Part shown: piece after piece, positions 53,660-62,731 of the stretch
Layout: every line of letters starts with the position of its first letter
How positions within the stretch are numbered: the stretch's first letter is position 1
Origin: CATQHP01 sp965214915
Lineage (GTDB): Bacteria; Acidobacteriota; Terriglobia; Bryobacterales; UBA6623
Reading direction: 5' to 3'
Assembly: GCA_965214915.1 (NCBI GenBank)
Contig: CBDCCP010000001.1
Span: 1,426,001 to 1,490,000, forward strand
DNA: 64,000 bases
The notes under the pieces: generated by a model
Database searches by the model: none
Told to the model about the DNA's origin: nothing
The model's input: the letters and a program-made list of their open reading frames with translations, nothing else
Translations under genes and position numbers: made by a program

Positions 53660-54580
53660 TTGCAAAGAGTTTCGGGGATTTCTTTCTTCAGCACACGATT
53701 CCAACGTTCGGTTCCGGTCGCCGCGCTTGTTTTGTGTCTTGGATTCTCGCTTGGGTGCGGTTTGATTTCGACCACAACCAAGATAACGCCCCCGCCTGTG
53801 CGGCAGACCGCCGGCCGGCAGCAACTGATCGAGAAAATTCAGCGCCTGGCGACGATCGAATCGATGAAATCGACGATCTACATTCAACTCACGGTCGAGT
53901 CGGACGAGCGCGACGAGAAGACCGAACACCGCGAAGTGCGGGGGGCTTTGGTCACGCGCCGGCCGGGGTGGATTCGCGCTACGGCGCAGATGCCGGGCGG
54001 CATCAGCAAGGCGGTCGACATGGTTTCCAACGGCCTGACCTACCAGGTGTACGTACCCTGGAAAAACCGTGTTTACGAAGGCGCCAACAAGCTCGACAAA
54101 CGGTCGGAAGACCGCGCCGAAAACATCCGCCCGCAGCACATCCTGGAGGCCCTCATGTTCGAGCCTGTCGGCGAGGATCAACTCGTCTTGATGGATACGG
54201 AAAGCTACGGCCGCGCAGGATATCAAATCGTCCACCTGGTCGACCGGAACGGCGGCGGCCCGCCGAGGATCAGCCGCAAGTATTGGTTCAGCCGCGACGA
54301 CCTGTCGCTTGCCCGTCTGCAGATTCTCGATCCGGACGCCGAGCTCGCTACCGACGCCTGGTATCGCGACTGGCAGGAAGAGAACGGCCTGCCCTACCCC
54401 GGGACGGCGCGAATCCAGCGGCCTCGGGACGGCTACCGGATCGACATTCAGATACTCAAGGCCGGTCTGAACGAACCGGCGCCGGATACTTCGTTCGTCT
54501 TGCATCTTCCCAAAGATATTCAGGTGGAGCGCATCGGCGGACCCGATGACGCAACGACCGCCCAGGCGAGCAATGATTAA
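53660..54580 (+). CDS. outer-membrane lipoprotein, LolA/LolB-like fold (DUF4292-type)
   Basis: A 306-aa protein. TTG 53660 is the only start before the signal peptide; the lipobox is in LCLGFSLGC (Cys near 33). The mature part is beta-rich with REVRGALVTRRPGWIRATAQ and SNGLTYQVYVPWKNRVYEG, a layout like LolA/LolB/DUF4292 lipid-binding folds. The stop overlaps the ABC permease start by 8 bp, so it is likely part of an envelope lipid or lipoprotein export system. Confidence 0.72.
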   Translation: MQRVSGISFFSTRFQRSVPVAALVLCLGFSLGCGLISTTTKITPPPVRQTAGRQQLIEKIQRLATIESMKSTIYIQLTVESDERDEKTEHREVRGALVTRRPGWIRATAQMPGGISKAVDMVSNGLTYQVYVPWKNRVYEGANKLDKRSEDRAENIRPQHILEALMFEPVGEDQLVLMDTESYGRAGYQIVHLVDRNGGGPPRISRKYWFSRDDLSLARLQILDPDAELATDAWYRDWQEENGLPYPGTARIQRPRDGYRIDIQILKAGLNEPAPDTSFVLHLPKDIQVERIGGPDDATTAQASND

Positions 54581-55664
54581 CCGTTTGGTTATCCGCAATC
54601 TGTTTCATCGTCCGGTGCGGACGGGGTTGACCATCCTGGCCGTCGCTGTCGAGGTGATGATGATCCTGATGATGGTGGGCGTGTCGGAGGGATTGCTGCG
54701 GGAATCGCAGCGCCGTACCCGTGGAGTAGGCGCCGATATCCTGATCCGCCCGCAGATCAGCGGGGCGACCATCACTAGCGCCGATATTTCGGAAAAGCTT
54801 CCGGAAGTATTGATGCAGCGCTTCCCTGAAATCGCCTTCGCGATGGGTTCGACGGTGTTCACGCCGGGCGACCTGCAAACGATCACCGGCATCGATTGGT
54901 CCGAGCTGGAGCGCATGAGCGGCGGCATCGTTGTTTTCGAGGGCCGGCCGTACGCCGCCGACTACGAATGCGTGATCGACGAAGTTTACGCGCAGCAGAA
55001 GCAGCTCGGAGTCGGCGGCAAGACGACCCTGATGAACCACGAGTTCGAGGTTGCCGGCATCATCGAAACGGGCAAGATGTCGCGCATCTTCATTCCCCTT
55101 GAGACCATGCGCGAGTTGCAGGGCTGGCAGGGCAAGTTCAGCCAGATTTACGTGAAGCTCGAAGATTCCGAGCAAGTTCGCGGCCTGATCGACCGCTTGA
55201 AAGCGTTGCTGCCCAACTTGTCGGTCATCTCGGTGGAGGATTTCCTGGCGCTGGCGGCGACGAATATCAGGCAGATGTCAGACCAGTTCGTCAATGTGAT
55301 CATTTCGATCGCCTTGGTCATCGGGTTTATCGTCGTGCTTCTGGCCATGTACACGGCTATTCTCGAACGGACGCGCGAGATCGGAATTTTGAAGGCGCTG
55401 GGCGCGTCGAAGACTTATATCGTCGGCGTGGTTATGCGGGAAACCGTCGTGATTTGCGCGTTCGGGATTTTGTTGGGCTATGGATTGAGCTTCCTGGGCC
55501 GCGAAGCCGTCGCGGCGCGGTTTCCTTTGGTTCCCGTGATTCTGCTGCCCGAATGGATGGTTTGGGCGGCTTTTCTGGCGGTTGTCGGCGCCGTGATCGG
55601 GGCGCTGTATCCGGCGTGGAAAGCGGCGGAAGCAGACCCCATCGAGGCGCTGGCTTATGAATAG
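54573..55664 (+). CDS. ABC transporter permease, MacB/LolC-type (FtsX family)
   Basis: A 363-aa permease. ATG 54573 is preferred over 54546, which lies deeper inside the upstream gene. It has an N-terminal TM (LTILAVAVEVMMILMMVGV), a periplasmic MacB-like domain (about 45-240), then three C-terminal TM helices with RTREIGILKALGASK, the FtsX-family coupling motif. Partner of the ATPase encoded 9 bp downstream. Confidence 0.93.
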   Translation: MINRLVIRNLFHRPVRTGLTILAVAVEVMMILMMVGVSEGLLRESQRRTRGVGADILIRPQISGATITSADISEKLPEVLMQRFPEIAFAMGSTVFTPGDLQTITGIDWSELERMSGGIVVFEGRPYAADYECVIDEVYAQQKQLGVGGKTTLMNHEFEVAGIIETGKMSRIFIPLETMRELQGWQGKFSQIYVKLEDSEQVRGLIDRLKALLPNLSVISVEDFLALAATNIRQMSDQFVNVIISIALVIGFIVVLLAMYTAILERTREIGILKALGASKTYIVGVVMRETVVICAFGILLGYGLSFLGREAVAARFPLVPVILLPEWMVWAAFLAVVGAVIGALYPAWKAAEADPIEALAYE

Positions 55665-55673
55665 GGAGCGGCC

Positions 55674-56351
55674 GTGGCCGGCAGACCGTTAATCGAAGTC
55701 GAAGACCTCAAGAAGGTTTACCGCATGGGCGGCGTCGATGTCCCGGCCCTGCGGGGCATCACCCTGCATGTCGCGTCGGGGGAGTTCCTTGCCGTTCTCG
55801 GCCCCTCGGGCTCGGGCAAATCGACGCTTTTCCACATCATCGGCGGACTGACGCCTCCGACAAGCGGGAAGGTTGTCATCGACGGCCGCAATCTCAGCCG
55901 CCTGAGCGATTCCGAACGGACCGACCTGCGCAAGACGATGGTCGGCTTCGTGTTCCAGAAATTCAATCTGCTGCCGACATTGAGCGCGTCCGAGAATATC
56001 GAGATCGCCAGGCACATCGCGGGGAAGGCGGACGGAAACGACGAGCGGCTCAAAGACGCGCTCGGGATTCTGGGCGTGGCGCACCGGCTGAGCCACAAGC
56101 CCTACGCGCTTTCCGGAGGCGAGCAGCAGCGCGTCGCCATCGCCCGCGCGATCGTCAACGAGCCGCGCATTCTGTTGGCGGACGAGCCCACCGGGAATCT
56201 CGATTCACAGAACTCGATCGCGGTGCTCGATACGTTGAAGAAGCTCAATCGCTCGTTGGGCCAGACGGTGCTCATGATTACGCACAATGCGGAGGCCGCA
56301 GAGTACTGTACGGATCGCATCCTGCGCATGAAAGACGGCCGGATCGTTTGA
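55674..56351 (+). CDS. ABC transporter ATPase, LolD/MacB-type
   Basis: A 225-aa ATPase starting at GTG 55674. Walker A GPSGSGKST (about 40-48), Q-loop FVFQKFNLLPTLSA, signature LSGGEQQRVAIARA, Walker B ILLADEPTGNLD and switch His in MITHNAEAAEYC. It powers the FtsX-type permease encoded just upstream in a type VII (mechanotransmission) ABC system. Confidence 0.96.
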   Translation: MAGRPLIEVEDLKKVYRMGGVDVPALRGITLHVASGEFLAVLGPSGSGKSTLFHIIGGLTPPTSGKVVIDGRNLSRLSDSERTDLRKTMVGFVFQKFNLLPTLSASENIEIARHIAGKADGNDERLKDALGILGVAHRLSHKPYALSGGEQQRVAIARAIVNEPRILLADEPTGNLDSQNSIAVLDTLKKLNRSLGQTVLMITHNAEAAEYCTDRILRMKDGRIV

Positions 56352-56355
56352 GATA

Positions 56356-58062
56356 TCAGGGCCGGACGCAGTCGGGGTCTTCGACGATGCGGTGCAGGCG
56401 GTCCGGCGCGGGGTCTTGCAGAATGTGCGAGCGGCCGCTCGGCCAGCGCAGTTCCAAGCGCACTTCCTTCGGGTTCTCGCCCAATCCGAAAAATATCCGA
56501 GGATCTCGCGAGGACAGATAGCTTCCGCCGCGGACGACCGTACGGTACTGCGCCTTGCCGCCGGCCCGAGTCAATTTGACCGCCGTCCCGATGCCGTCGC
56601 GGTTGCTCTGGCAGCCGATGAGTTGCAGGCCGATCCAACGGTTGTCGGTTTGGCCGGCGTTCCGCGCCAAGTACGGTCGTCCGTCGAGGTTCGAGACGGC
56701 GATATCCATGCGTCCGTCGTTGTCGAAATCGATGGCCGCGGCGCCGCGGCCGGCTCGCGCGGTTCCAAATACGCCGCCGGAAAACCGGGAGATATCGAAG
56801 AACTTGCGGCCCTCGCGGCGGAAAAGCAGCGGGGGCTGCAAATAGCGAAGATGAGGCTGGGATTGCTCGATGTTGTCCATCACGTGGCCGTTGGCGAAGA
56901 ACAACTCCTTCGATCCGTCGAGGTCCGCGTCAAGGACGGCGACGCCCCAACCGGAAAACAACTGGGTCGCGGCGCCGATCCCCGACATGCCCGCGGCGTA
57001 ATCGAAAGCCCCTGCGCCGGCGTTGTAGAAAAGCGCGTAACGCTCTTGCGACAGCGTGGTGGTCGCGAGGTCGGGACGCCCGTCGTCGTCGAGATCGTCG
57101 AAGACCGTTCCCATCCCGGCAAACTCGCCCCCGTCGTCGTCGTAAGCGATGCCTGCAAGCAGAGCTTCCTCGCTGAACGAGCCGTCTCCCCGGTTGCGGA
57201 ACAGAAATTGGGGGAACGAATCGTTGGCGACGGCGATGTCCAGGTAGCCGTCGCCGTCGTAGTCGGCGAACGCGGCGCCCAGGCCTTTGCCGGGATGAGC
57301 GGCGATTCCCGAAGTCTCGCCGGCGTCGGTAAATGTCCCGTCGCCGTTGTTGCGATAAAAGTAATTGGTTGCCGGATCGAATAAATCCGGGTGGCAATAC
57401 GCGCGGCCGTAACTGGTCTCCAGGCCGCAGCGGTAATCGACATCGAATCGCCACTGCATGTAGCGCAGGATGAGCAAATCCAGATCGCCGTCGTTGTCGT
57501 AGTCGAAGAAGCCGGCGCTGGTCGCCCAGCCTGAGGCGCGCAGGCCCGCCTGCGCCGTAACGTCGGTGAACCGCCGCCCCTCTTCGTTGCGGTAAAGAAC
57601 CGCCGCCTGCGCCTCGCCGGTAGCGGCGTTGGTGACCAGCAGGTCGGGGTCGCCGTCGTTGTCGTAGTCGCCGGCGGCCGCGCCCATGCCGTAGCCGCGG
57701 CCTTGCAGCCCGTAATCTTCGGTAGCGTCGCGGAATGTGCCGTCGCGGTTGTTGAGGTAGAGCCGGTTCCAGAAGCGCGGGTCGGATTTATCGGGCGGCG
57801 AGCCTGCGGGGTGAGGGAAGCTCAGCTTGGCGCCGTTGACGAAGTAGAGATCCATCCAGCCGTCGCCGTCGACGTCCAGAACCGCCAGGCCGCCGCCCAT
57901 CGTTTCGGGCAGATACTTCCGAGGGGTTTTGGAGTTGTCGTGGCGGAAATCGATGCCGGCCTGCGCGGTGACGTCTTCGAAGCGCTGCGCCGCTGCGCCC
58001 GGGGGCAGCGCAAGGAGCACGGCGGCAAGCGCCTGCGGGCGGATACCGGAAATTCGCGGCAC
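56356..58062 (-). CDS. secreted CRTAC1 family protein (FG-GAP/VCBS repeats, ASPIC/UnbV)
   Basis: A 568-aa protein. GTG 58062 is chosen because it begins a signal peptide (VPRISGIRPQALAAVLLAL); the longer frame up to 58227 is basic and Pro-rich. At least six Ca-binding FG-GAP/VCBS-type repeats follow, each like DVDGDGWMDLYFVNGA or DYDNDGDPDLLVTNA. The ASPIC/UnbV domain closes the protein (about 470-560, with NRDGIGTAVKLT and LELRWPSGRSHIL). Role unknown; common in Acidobacteria and Planctomycetes. Only 17 bp separate it from the divergent TPR gene. Confidence 0.92.
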   Translation of the reverse strand: MPRISGIRPQALAAVLLALPPGAAAQRFEDVTAQAGIDFRHDNSKTPRKYLPETMGGGLAVLDVDGDGWMDLYFVNGAKLSFPHPAGSPPDKSDPRFWNRLYLNNRDGTFRDATEDYGLQGRGYGMGAAAGDYDNDGDPDLLVTNAATGEAQAAVLYRNEEGRRFTDVTAQAGLRASGWATSAGFFDYDNDGDLDLLILRYMQWRFDVDYRCGLETSYGRAYCHPDLFDPATNYFYRNNGDGTFTDAGETSGIAAHPGKGLGAAFADYDGDGYLDIAVANDSFPQFLFRNRGDGSFSEEALLAGIAYDDDGGEFAGMGTVFDDLDDDGRPDLATTTLSQERYALFYNAGAGAFDYAAGMSGIGAATQLFSGWGVAVLDADLDGSKELFFANGHVMDNIEQSQPHLRYLQPPLLFRREGRKFFDISRFSGGVFGTARAGRGAAAIDFDNDGRMDIAVSNLDGRPYLARNAGQTDNRWIGLQLIGCQSNRDGIGTAVKLTRAGGKAQYRTVVRGGSYLSSRDPRIFFGLGENPKEVRLELRWPSGRSHILQDPAPDRLHRIVEDPDCVRP

Positions 58063-58079
58063 GGTTACTATGTTTTCAG

Positions 58080-58781
58080 ATGCGGCGGTTTTCGATGCGG
58101 TTTGCGGTTTGGGCTTGGGCGGCCTGCGCCGCGTGGGCGGGGGAAATCTCCGGCATCGTCGTTGCCGATGACGGGATGCCCTTTCTCGGCCCCATCGAGG
58201 TTCGGCTCCATTGCGCCGGGTCGGCAATCGCCTCGGTCGCCGCGGACGGCGCGGGGCGGTTCCGCTTCCCCGATATGCAGGCCGGCGGCGACTGCGAGTT
58301 GATCGCCTCCGCGGCGGGCTACCGCGTATCGCGGACGCCGGTTCGCGGTCTGCCCGCGGCGGCGGGGATTCCCGCCCTCGTGCTGCGGCGGGCGGGCAAG
58401 TATCAGGGCGAGACGATCAGCGTCACGCACTTGGCTGCGCTGCCGGCCGCGCGCGCCCAGTTTCAAATCGCCGCGCGCAAGCTTGCCGCCAACGAAATCG
58501 ACGACGCCGAGGCCGCTTTGCGCACCGCGGTGGATATCGACCCGCGGTATGCTTCCGCCTGGTTCGAGTTGGGCCGCTTGAGATTGTCGCTCGACGATGC
58601 CGCCGGCGCTCGAAAAGCGTTTGCCAAGGCGATTGAGGCGGATCCATGGTTCCTTGCCCCCTACGAGCCGCTTTTGCTTCTGGAACGCGCGGAAGGCAAC
58701 ACACAGGCGGCCTGGGCTCTCTGCGAGAAGTTCCGCCGGATCAATCCTTACAGGATGTACGGATGCGCGGGGGGCGAGTAG
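58080..58781 (+). CDS. secreted carboxypeptidase-regulatory-like plus TPR protein
   Basis: A 233-aa protein starting at ATG 58080 or 58095; both give a signal peptide (FAVWAWAACAAWAGEISG). A CarboxypepD_reg-type beta-sandwich (ISGIVVADDGMPFLGPIEV, about 20-100) is followed by TPR-like helices (DDAEAALRTAVDIDPRYASA and AGARKAFAKAIEADPW). The stop overlaps the next TPR gene by 19 bp. Together they look like a periplasmic protein-interaction module. Confidence 0.78.
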   Translation: MRRFSMRFAVWAWAACAAWAGEISGIVVADDGMPFLGPIEVRLHCAGSAIASVAADGAGRFRFPDMQAGGDCELIASAAGYRVSRTPVRGLPAAAGIPALVLRRAGKYQGETISVTHLAALPAARAQFQIAARKLAANEIDDAEAALRTAVDIDPRYASAWFELGRLRLSLDDAAGARKAFAKAIEADPWFLAPYEPLLLLERAEGNTQAAWALCEKFRRINPYRMYGCAGGE

Positions 58782-59710
58782 CTTTGCGCAGCCTTTCGGC
58801 GCTGCTTCTCCTGGCGGTATCGGCAGCCGGGCAAACGCTGGAGTTGTCGGTCGGCGCTCTCGATATCGCCGGCGATGTCCGCAAGGAAGTAGCCGCGGCC
58901 GCGTCTTCCGGCGACTGGAGGACGGTCGAGGCCGCGTTGTACCGCGCCGCGCAGGACAAGCCCGGCGACGCGGGCCTGCTGCGGGCGCTGGCCGTCGCCC
59001 ACTTTCAGGCCGGACGCTGGTTCGCGGCCGCCCGCGCGTTCAAGCGATCCGACCGTATCGAGACCCTGAGCGCTGATGACCGTTTCGCTTTGGCGACGGC
59101 CTTTTCGCGGCTCGAGCGCCGCTACTGGGCGCGGGCCGAGCTGGAGCGTCTGGTCGAGAAGCATCCCGCCGAGAAGAACTACCGCTTCGCGTTGTCGGAA
59201 ATTTTTTATTTCTACCAATGGTTCGGGCAAGCGGCGGAGCAGCTTGAGCAAGTCATCCTGCTTGCGCCCGACTTCGCGCCCGCGCACGACCGTCTGGGCC
59301 AGTGCTTCGAAGGCATGGGCGAGCACGAGAAGGCCGCCGACGCTTACCGCCGCGCCATGGAGTTAGACGCAGCTTCAGGCCGAAAGTCGCCCTGGCCCTC
59401 GTTTCATCTGGGCAGCTTGCAGCACGACCTGGGGCAGATCGAAGAAGCCGAAGCGGCGCTGAGGCAAGCGGCCGCGGCGGATCCGCTGCAAGCCGCCGTC
59501 CATTACGAGCTCGGCGTCGTACTGCGCAAGCGCGGAGAGTGGGCAGCTGCCGCGGAGTCGCTTAACCGAGCGGTCGAGTTGAAGCCGGCGAATGCAAAGG
59601 CCCTGTTGGCGCTGTCGCAAGTTTACGGGAGGATGGGCGAAGAAGACGCCGCGCGGCAAACGCTGAAACGTTTTCGAGAGCTGCAAGCGCAAGCCGGACG
59701 GCGGCCTTAG
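58763..59710 (+). CDS. secreted TPR-repeat protein
   Basis: A 315-aa protein. ATG 58763 is chosen since a signal peptide follows (LRSLSALLLLAVSAAGQ); the upstream in-frame ATG 58646 lies deep in the preceding gene. Seven or so TPR units are visible, for example AAEQLEQVILLAPDFAPAHD, then GEHEKAADAYRRAMELD and GEWAAAAESLNRAVELKPAN. Its TAG stop abuts the IS1634-like remnant. Confidence 0.88.
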   Translation: MRGGRVALRSLSALLLLAVSAAGQTLELSVGALDIAGDVRKEVAAAASSGDWRTVEAALYRAAQDKPGDAGLLRALAVAHFQAGRWFAAARAFKRSDRIETLSADDRFALATAFSRLERRYWARAELERLVEKHPAEKNYRFALSEIFYFYQWFGQAAEQLEQVILLAPDFAPAHDRLGQCFEGMGEHEKAADAYRRAMELDAASGRKSPWPSFHLGSLQHDLGQIEEAEAALRQAAAADPLQAAVHYELGVVLRKRGEWAAAAESLNRAVELKPANAKALLALSQVYGRMGEEDAARQTLKRFRELQAQAGRRP

Positions 59711-60986
59711 ACCGAAGTTCAGGGCTCGTTTTGAATTAACTCATAGCAGGCAAAGAGGTTTTGGGGTTCTGAGCGTGGCGCAAGCAGCGATTTGTAGCTA
59801 TGTCTATCGAGCGCGCGCCCAACCGCAAGCACGGCCGGGTCAAAAAGCGTACCCTCGCCAACCCCTCCAAACTGCCCGCCGGGGCCATCGAGGCCTTGCG
59901 CCGCGTCCTCCGCGGGGAGCGGCCGGTCAACCCCGCAGACGCCTTCAGTTGTGTGCGCAGCCTGCCGCACGGCCATGTCGCCGCCGTGCTCGGCGCCCTG
60001 AGGCGGCGCGGACTGCACACGCTGCCGCCCTTAAGCGCTGACCTCCAGTTACGTGGAGGGCGCCCACTGCCCCTGGGCCCGGCGCGGGCACAGCCGCTGC
60101 GGGCGTCGACGATGCGCAAGTTGCCGGCGGGCGGCACGGTGACGCCGGCGTTGTTCGACGAGCGGGACATCGCCGAAGTGACCAGCGACGAGTTTCCCGG
60201 CGAGCGGCCGATCGTCTGCCGCAATCCCCTGCCGGCCGCCGAACGGCGCCGCAAACGGCAGGAGTTGCCGGCGGCCGCCGCGTCGCTAAGGCGCTCAACC
60301 GGCACAAGGTCGCCAAGCATTTCATCGCCACGATCGCCGCCGACACGTTCACGTTCTGTCGGGATGACGAGCAGACCGCGGCCGAAGCGCAACTCGACGA
60401 ACTCTACATCGTCCGCTCCAACGTCGAGCCGAAACAGTTCGACGCGGCGCCGACGGTGCGCGCCTACAAGTACTTGGCGAAGGTCGAGCGGGCCTTGCGC
60501 AGCCTCAAGGCGGTTGACCTGAAGGCGCCCCCGATTCACCACCGGCGGGCACACCGGGGGCGGGCCCACGTGCTGCTGTGCATGCCGGCCTACTCTGTCG
60601 AATGGCGCCTGCGGCAGGCGCCGGCGCCGTTGCTGTTCGACGACCACGGCAAGGCAGCGGCCGCGCAGCAACGCCCCTCGGAGGTCCCGCCACGCGCCGT
60701 TCGCCGGCGGCGTTGGCCAAGGCGGGCCGCAAACGAACCGACGACGACCTGCCGGCGCCCAGCTTTCGGACGCTGCTCACCCACCTGGGGACGCTGACCG
60801 CGAACACGATGCAGGTCGACGAGGGGGAACTACTTTCGCGCTGCAGACGCAGCCGACGCCGCTACGGCAGCGCTGCTTCGAACTGTTGGGCGCAACCCCA
60901 CGCATGTAGCCGCCACCGAACACCCCCAAGTCACGCAAGTAACTCAACAACAGTGGCTTATGCGCGATCAACTCTGAAACTTCCGG
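59711..60986 (+). mobile_element. decayed IS1634-family element
   Basis: The stretch between two stop codons holds a broken transposase gene. ACCGAAGTTCAGGG at 59711-59724 and CTCTGAAACTTCCGG at 60972-60986 form an imperfect inverted repeat and may be the ends. TTAG and TTAA flank them, which is weak as a target duplication. It is much shorter than a full IS1634-type element, so it has internal deletions. Confidence 0.6.
59800..60909 (+). pseudogene. IS1634-family transposase, frameshifted and internally deleted
   Basis: Pieces appear in different frames: SIERAPNRKHGRVKKRTLAN and VRSLPHGHVAAVLGALRRRG (from 59800), DERDIAEVTSDEFPGERPIV and CRNPLPAAERRRKRQEL, then LNRHKVAKHFIATIAADTF, RALRSLKAVDLKAPPIHHRR and RAHVLLCMPAYSVEWRLRQA, then SFRTLLTHLGTLTANTMQV, and a tail ending RQRCFELLGATPRM at TAG 60907-60909. 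These blocks are those of IS1634 transposases. About a third of the protein, including most of the first catalytic region, is missing. Confidence 0.8.
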
Positions 60987-61967
60987 TTAAGCGGCGCCAG
61001 CGAAAGCATCCATCTTGCTCTTGCCCTCGCGCAGCCAACCCGGCATTTTTTCGGTGTCGCCGCCAATTTCGAACATGAGCACGCCGCCGAACCGCGCCTC
61101 GCGCAGCTTGGCGATGAGGCGCGGGTAGTCGATGAAGCCGTGGATCAACGGCTTGTGCTCGGCCCATGTGTCGGGCTCGATGTCGTGGGTATGCACGTGG
61201 AACAGCTTGCCGCCGAGCGCTTCGACGATGCGCATGTTCAAGTCGTTGTAGGCTTGGACGGCTTCCGGCGAGCCGCGCTGCTCGGGCTCGACGTGCGCGA
61301 GCTCCTTGAAGCGGGCTTGGTGGCCGACGTCCAGGGTGACGCCGACATTGTCGTGTCCGATCTCTTCCTGAAAGCGGACCAGATCGGGGACGGAGTTCGG
61401 CATGGCGGTCTCGCAGGCGATGCGGAAGCCCTTGTCGGCCGCAACCGATCCCCACTCCCGGATGCGGTCGACGGCGAGGTCCCAGTTGGCGTAGAGATCG
61501 GCGCCGCTGGGTTGGGGGTGCAGAACGGCGAGCTTGGCGCCCAGGAATTCGGCGGCGTCCAGCGCGGTTCCGAGCCGGCCGACGGCTTCATCGGCAGCGG
61601 GCGCGATGTAGTTCATATCCGCCGCGTAGGGCAGATGCACCGTGAGATGGTCGAAAGGCTTGAGGGCCGCGAGGATGCGTTCCTTGTCCTGCTCGGAGAT
61701 TTTGTCGAACGTGAAGCCCGGGAATTCTCCTTCGACGGGGTCGAGCTTGCCGATCAGGTTCTGGACTTCGACCGAACGGTAGCCGATGTCCGCGAGCAGT
61801 TCGACAACCTCGAAGAACCCCCAGCCGGCGATGGCCGTGTTGGCCCCCACGACATGAGGAACGAATACGTGAGAGGAAGCGGGCGGTTCGGGTTGCGAGC
61901 AATTCCAGAGGGAAGCCGCGGCGGAGCCGCAAAGCGATCGGAGGAAACAGCGGCGGTCGAGCAGCAT
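60987..61967 (-). CDS. secreted sugar phosphate isomerase/epimerase (xylose isomerase-like TIM barrel)
   Basis: A 326-aa protein with a Tat-like or lipoprotein-like leader (RRCFLRSLCGSAAASLWNC, Cys near 23). The AP_endonuc_2 TIM barrel has the usual metal ligands: Glu in IACETAMPNS, Asp and His in VTLDVGHQ, His in FHVHTHDIEPDTW, and Glu in LMFEIGGD. Substrate unknown; such exported versions are frequent beside DUF1080 or dehydrogenase genes in related bacteria. Confidence 0.87.
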   Translation of the reverse strand: MLLDRRCFLRSLCGSAAASLWNCSQPEPPASSHVFVPHVVGANTAIAGWGFFEVVELLADIGYRSVEVQNLIGKLDPVEGEFPGFTFDKISEQDKERILAALKPFDHLTVHLPYAADMNYIAPAADEAVGRLGTALDAAEFLGAKLAVLHPQPSGADLYANWDLAVDRIREWGSVAADKGFRIACETAMPNSVPDLVRFQEEIGHDNVGVTLDVGHQARFKELAHVEPEQRGSPEAVQAYNDLNMRIVEALGGKLFHVHTHDIEPDTWAEHKPLIHGFIDYPRLIAKLREARFGGVLMFEIGGDTEKMPGWLREGKSKMDAFAGAA

Positions 61968-62017
61968 ACCGCCATCGTTTTAGCACACGAAGGTTACAGC
62001 CGAGCAATCGGCGCGGC

Positions 62018-62731
62018 TCATCTTTCGATTTCTTCGAATGCGACGGTCGATTCGGCGCTGAAGCGCTTGTAGTCGGTGTATTCGATCTCGTGCCGGACGC
62101 GAACGCCCCCGGAGGGGAACGGCAGGACATCGTCGGCGAGCGTCTTCACCGGGAACCAGAATTCGCCGTCGACCGGCTCGTAGAAGGTCGTGAATCCGGG
62201 GAACAGGTTGCTGTCCTCGATGCGGTGAAGCTGCGGGACCGGCCGCCCGGAAACGCGAACCACTTGCGAGTGCTCGATGCTGACCCAGATGACGCCTTCG
62301 AAGAAGCGCTGCCCGTCGAGGATCTGGCGCGGCGCAACCCGGTAAACGTAGCATTCCATGCCGTCGAGCGGCTCGACGCCCTTGTACCTGACGGCGTAAC
62401 GCCAGAGGTTGTCCGCGGTCAAGACGAAGGGGTTGATTTCGCGCAGATCCTGAAAATCCTCCGCGGTGAGGCGCAGGCGCTTGAGGTTGTTCCGCGGGCC
62501 CTCGATAAATTTTTCGTCGCGCTCGCCGCCGGCGGTGAAGACGATATCGCGGACCTCGCGATAGAACCCGGCCGGCGTTCCCTTGCGGTATTCCCACAGC
62601 TTGAACGACTGCCGGTAGGTGTATTTGGCGCGCTCGGCCTCGAAGAGGCTGCCCTGCTCCGCGATTTTCGCAATCAGTCCCGGGGGAGGCCGATCGGCGG
62701 CCATGCCCGCGGCGGCAAGCAAAGCTACCAT
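62018..62731 (-). CDS. secreted protein of unknown function
   Basis: A 237-aa protein. ATG 62731 gives a short signal peptide (MVALLAAAGMA); earlier in-frame starts up to 62851 lengthen it. The mature part is beta-rich (KYTYRQSFKLWEYRKG, GMECYVYRVAPRQIL, GFTTFYEPVDGEFWFPVKT) and resembles the outer-membrane lipoprotein-sorting or LolA-like layouts by pattern only. Its ATG overlaps the divergent CPBP start in CATG 62729-62732. Confidence 0.65.
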   Translation of the reverse strand: MVALLAAAGMAADRPPPGLIAKIAEQGSLFEAERAKYTYRQSFKLWEYRKGTPAGFYREVRDIVFTAGGERDEKFIEGPRNNLKRLRLTAEDFQDLREINPFVLTADNLWRYAVRYKGVEPLDGMECYVYRVAPRQILDGQRFFEGVIWVSIEHSQVVRVSGRPVPQLHRIEDSNLFPGFTTFYEPVDGEFWFPVKTLADDVLPFPSGGVRVRHEIEYTDYKRFSAESTVAFEEIER

